A DNA stretch of 14,860 bases, from positions 1-14,860 of the forward strand of contig JAZKZO010000018.1 of assembly GCA_045612665.1 (NCBI GenBank), written 5' to 3'. Below are positions 14,721 through 14,860 of the stretch, piece by piece (within the stretch, counting starts at the first letter, position 1; every line of letters starts with the position of its first letter). The notes beneath the pieces were generated by a model. The model made no database searches. It worked only from the letters and a program-made list of their open reading frames with translations, and had not been told where the DNA came from. A program made the position numbers and the translations under genes. The DNA is from RGIG2000 sp045612665. GTDB taxonomy: Bacteria > Bacillota > Clostridia > Oscillospirales > CAG-272.

Positions 14721-14748
14721 AAAACCTCGCCATTATTGGCGAGGTTTT
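14721..14748 (-). terminator. Terminator of the right-edge deacetylase gene
   Basis: The arms AAAACCTCGCC (14721-14731) and GGCGAGGTTTT (14738-14748) pair over 11 bp around a 6-nt loop, 3 nt past the TAA at 14752-14754. A run of T follows on the minus strand. The symmetrical A and T ends could also let it work on the plus strand. Confidence 0.85.
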
Positions 14749-14751
14749 ATT

Positions 14752-14860
14752 TTATTGCAAAAGCTCACTTACGGTAACAAACTCATATCCTTTTTCAAGC
14801 AATATCGGTATAATGATTTCGAGCGTTTCTGGAGTATTGTATTCTCCGCTGACATAGTCG
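14752..14860 (-). CDS. C-terminal end of a probable polysaccharide deacetylase, cut by right edge
   Basis: The last 35 codons and TAA of a minus-strand gene whose body lies beyond the window. The tail contains TPETLEIIIPILLEKGYEFV followed by TVSELLQ. This matches the last helix and strand of NodB-type polysaccharide deacetylases, where a helix ending in L-x-x-K-G-Y leads into a F-V-T-V-S-E-L-L strand. Those enzymes remove acetyl groups from peptidoglycan or other polysaccharides and usually act outside the membrane. The catalytic motifs are not in view, so the call rests on the tail alone. A clear terminator follows it directly. Confidence 0.62.
   Translation of the reverse strand, partial: DYVSGEYNTPETLEIIIPILLEKGYEFVTVSELLQ

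Noticed and set aside
14641..14733. A 30-codon minus-strand ORF (starts MARFFINYIEK) followed by the decayed GCGAGTG hairpin
   Set aside because: Its ATG lies in the loop of the deacetylase terminator with no ribosome site, and an in-frame stop lies just upstream. It is more likely chance, or at most a relic of a lost gene.
1..14860. CRISPR arrays, insertion sequences, toxin-antitoxin pairs, tRNA or rRNA genes
   Set aside because: No regularly spaced repeats, transposase motifs, paired small toxin-antitoxin frames or RNA gene signatures were seen on either strand.

Overview
The window is AT-rich, with dense, short-spaced genes and strong Shine-Dalgarno sequences. It carries a complete glycogen operon with a separate glgD gene. 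This points to a Gram-positive Firmicute, most likely a Clostridia-type (gut-like) bacterium. The genus cannot be fixed from the sequence alone. No mobile elements, CRISPR arrays, tRNAs or rRNAs were seen.

Layout. Positions 1-399 (minus strand) hold the start of a small membrane protein that runs off the left edge and has its own promoter. Positions 538-10714 (minus strand) hold one long glycogen operon, read in the order glgB, glgC, glgD, glgA, glgP and a GH13 alpha-glucan hydrolase. It has a sigma-A-like promoter in front of glgB and a strong terminator that overlaps the last stop codon. Upstream on the same strand lies a stand-alone GNAT acetyltransferase (10852-11433) with its own promoter and terminator. 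Divergent from it is a two-gene plus-strand operon of proC and a DUF624/YesL-like membrane protein (11585-13412). It meets a convergent XRE-TPR regulator gene (13457-14467, minus strand) at a shared bidirectional terminator. The right edge holds the last 35 codons of a probable polysaccharide deacetylase (minus strand) and its terminator.

How the genes work together. GlgC, with the catalytically degenerate partner GlgD, makes ADP-glucose. GlgA polymerises it and GlgB adds alpha-1,6 branches. GlgP shortens the chains to glucose-1-phosphate. The last gene encodes a cytoplasmic cyclomaltodextrinase/amylopullulanase-type GH13 enzyme that could act on limit dextrins; no glgX or malQ is present in the window. 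The order glgBCDAP is the classical Firmicutes one. A hairpin in the only long gap, between glgA and glgP, separates the synthetic from the degradative genes and may set their ratio.

I found no convincing new multi-gene system. The most interesting items are the glgA/glgP hairpin, the appended GH13 gene, stacked inverted repeats at the glgB promoter, a perfect dyad inside the GNAT promoter spacer, a dyad at the XRE transcription start, a recurring terminator stem family, and the edge-truncated membrane protein with a FAIM-like N-terminal region.
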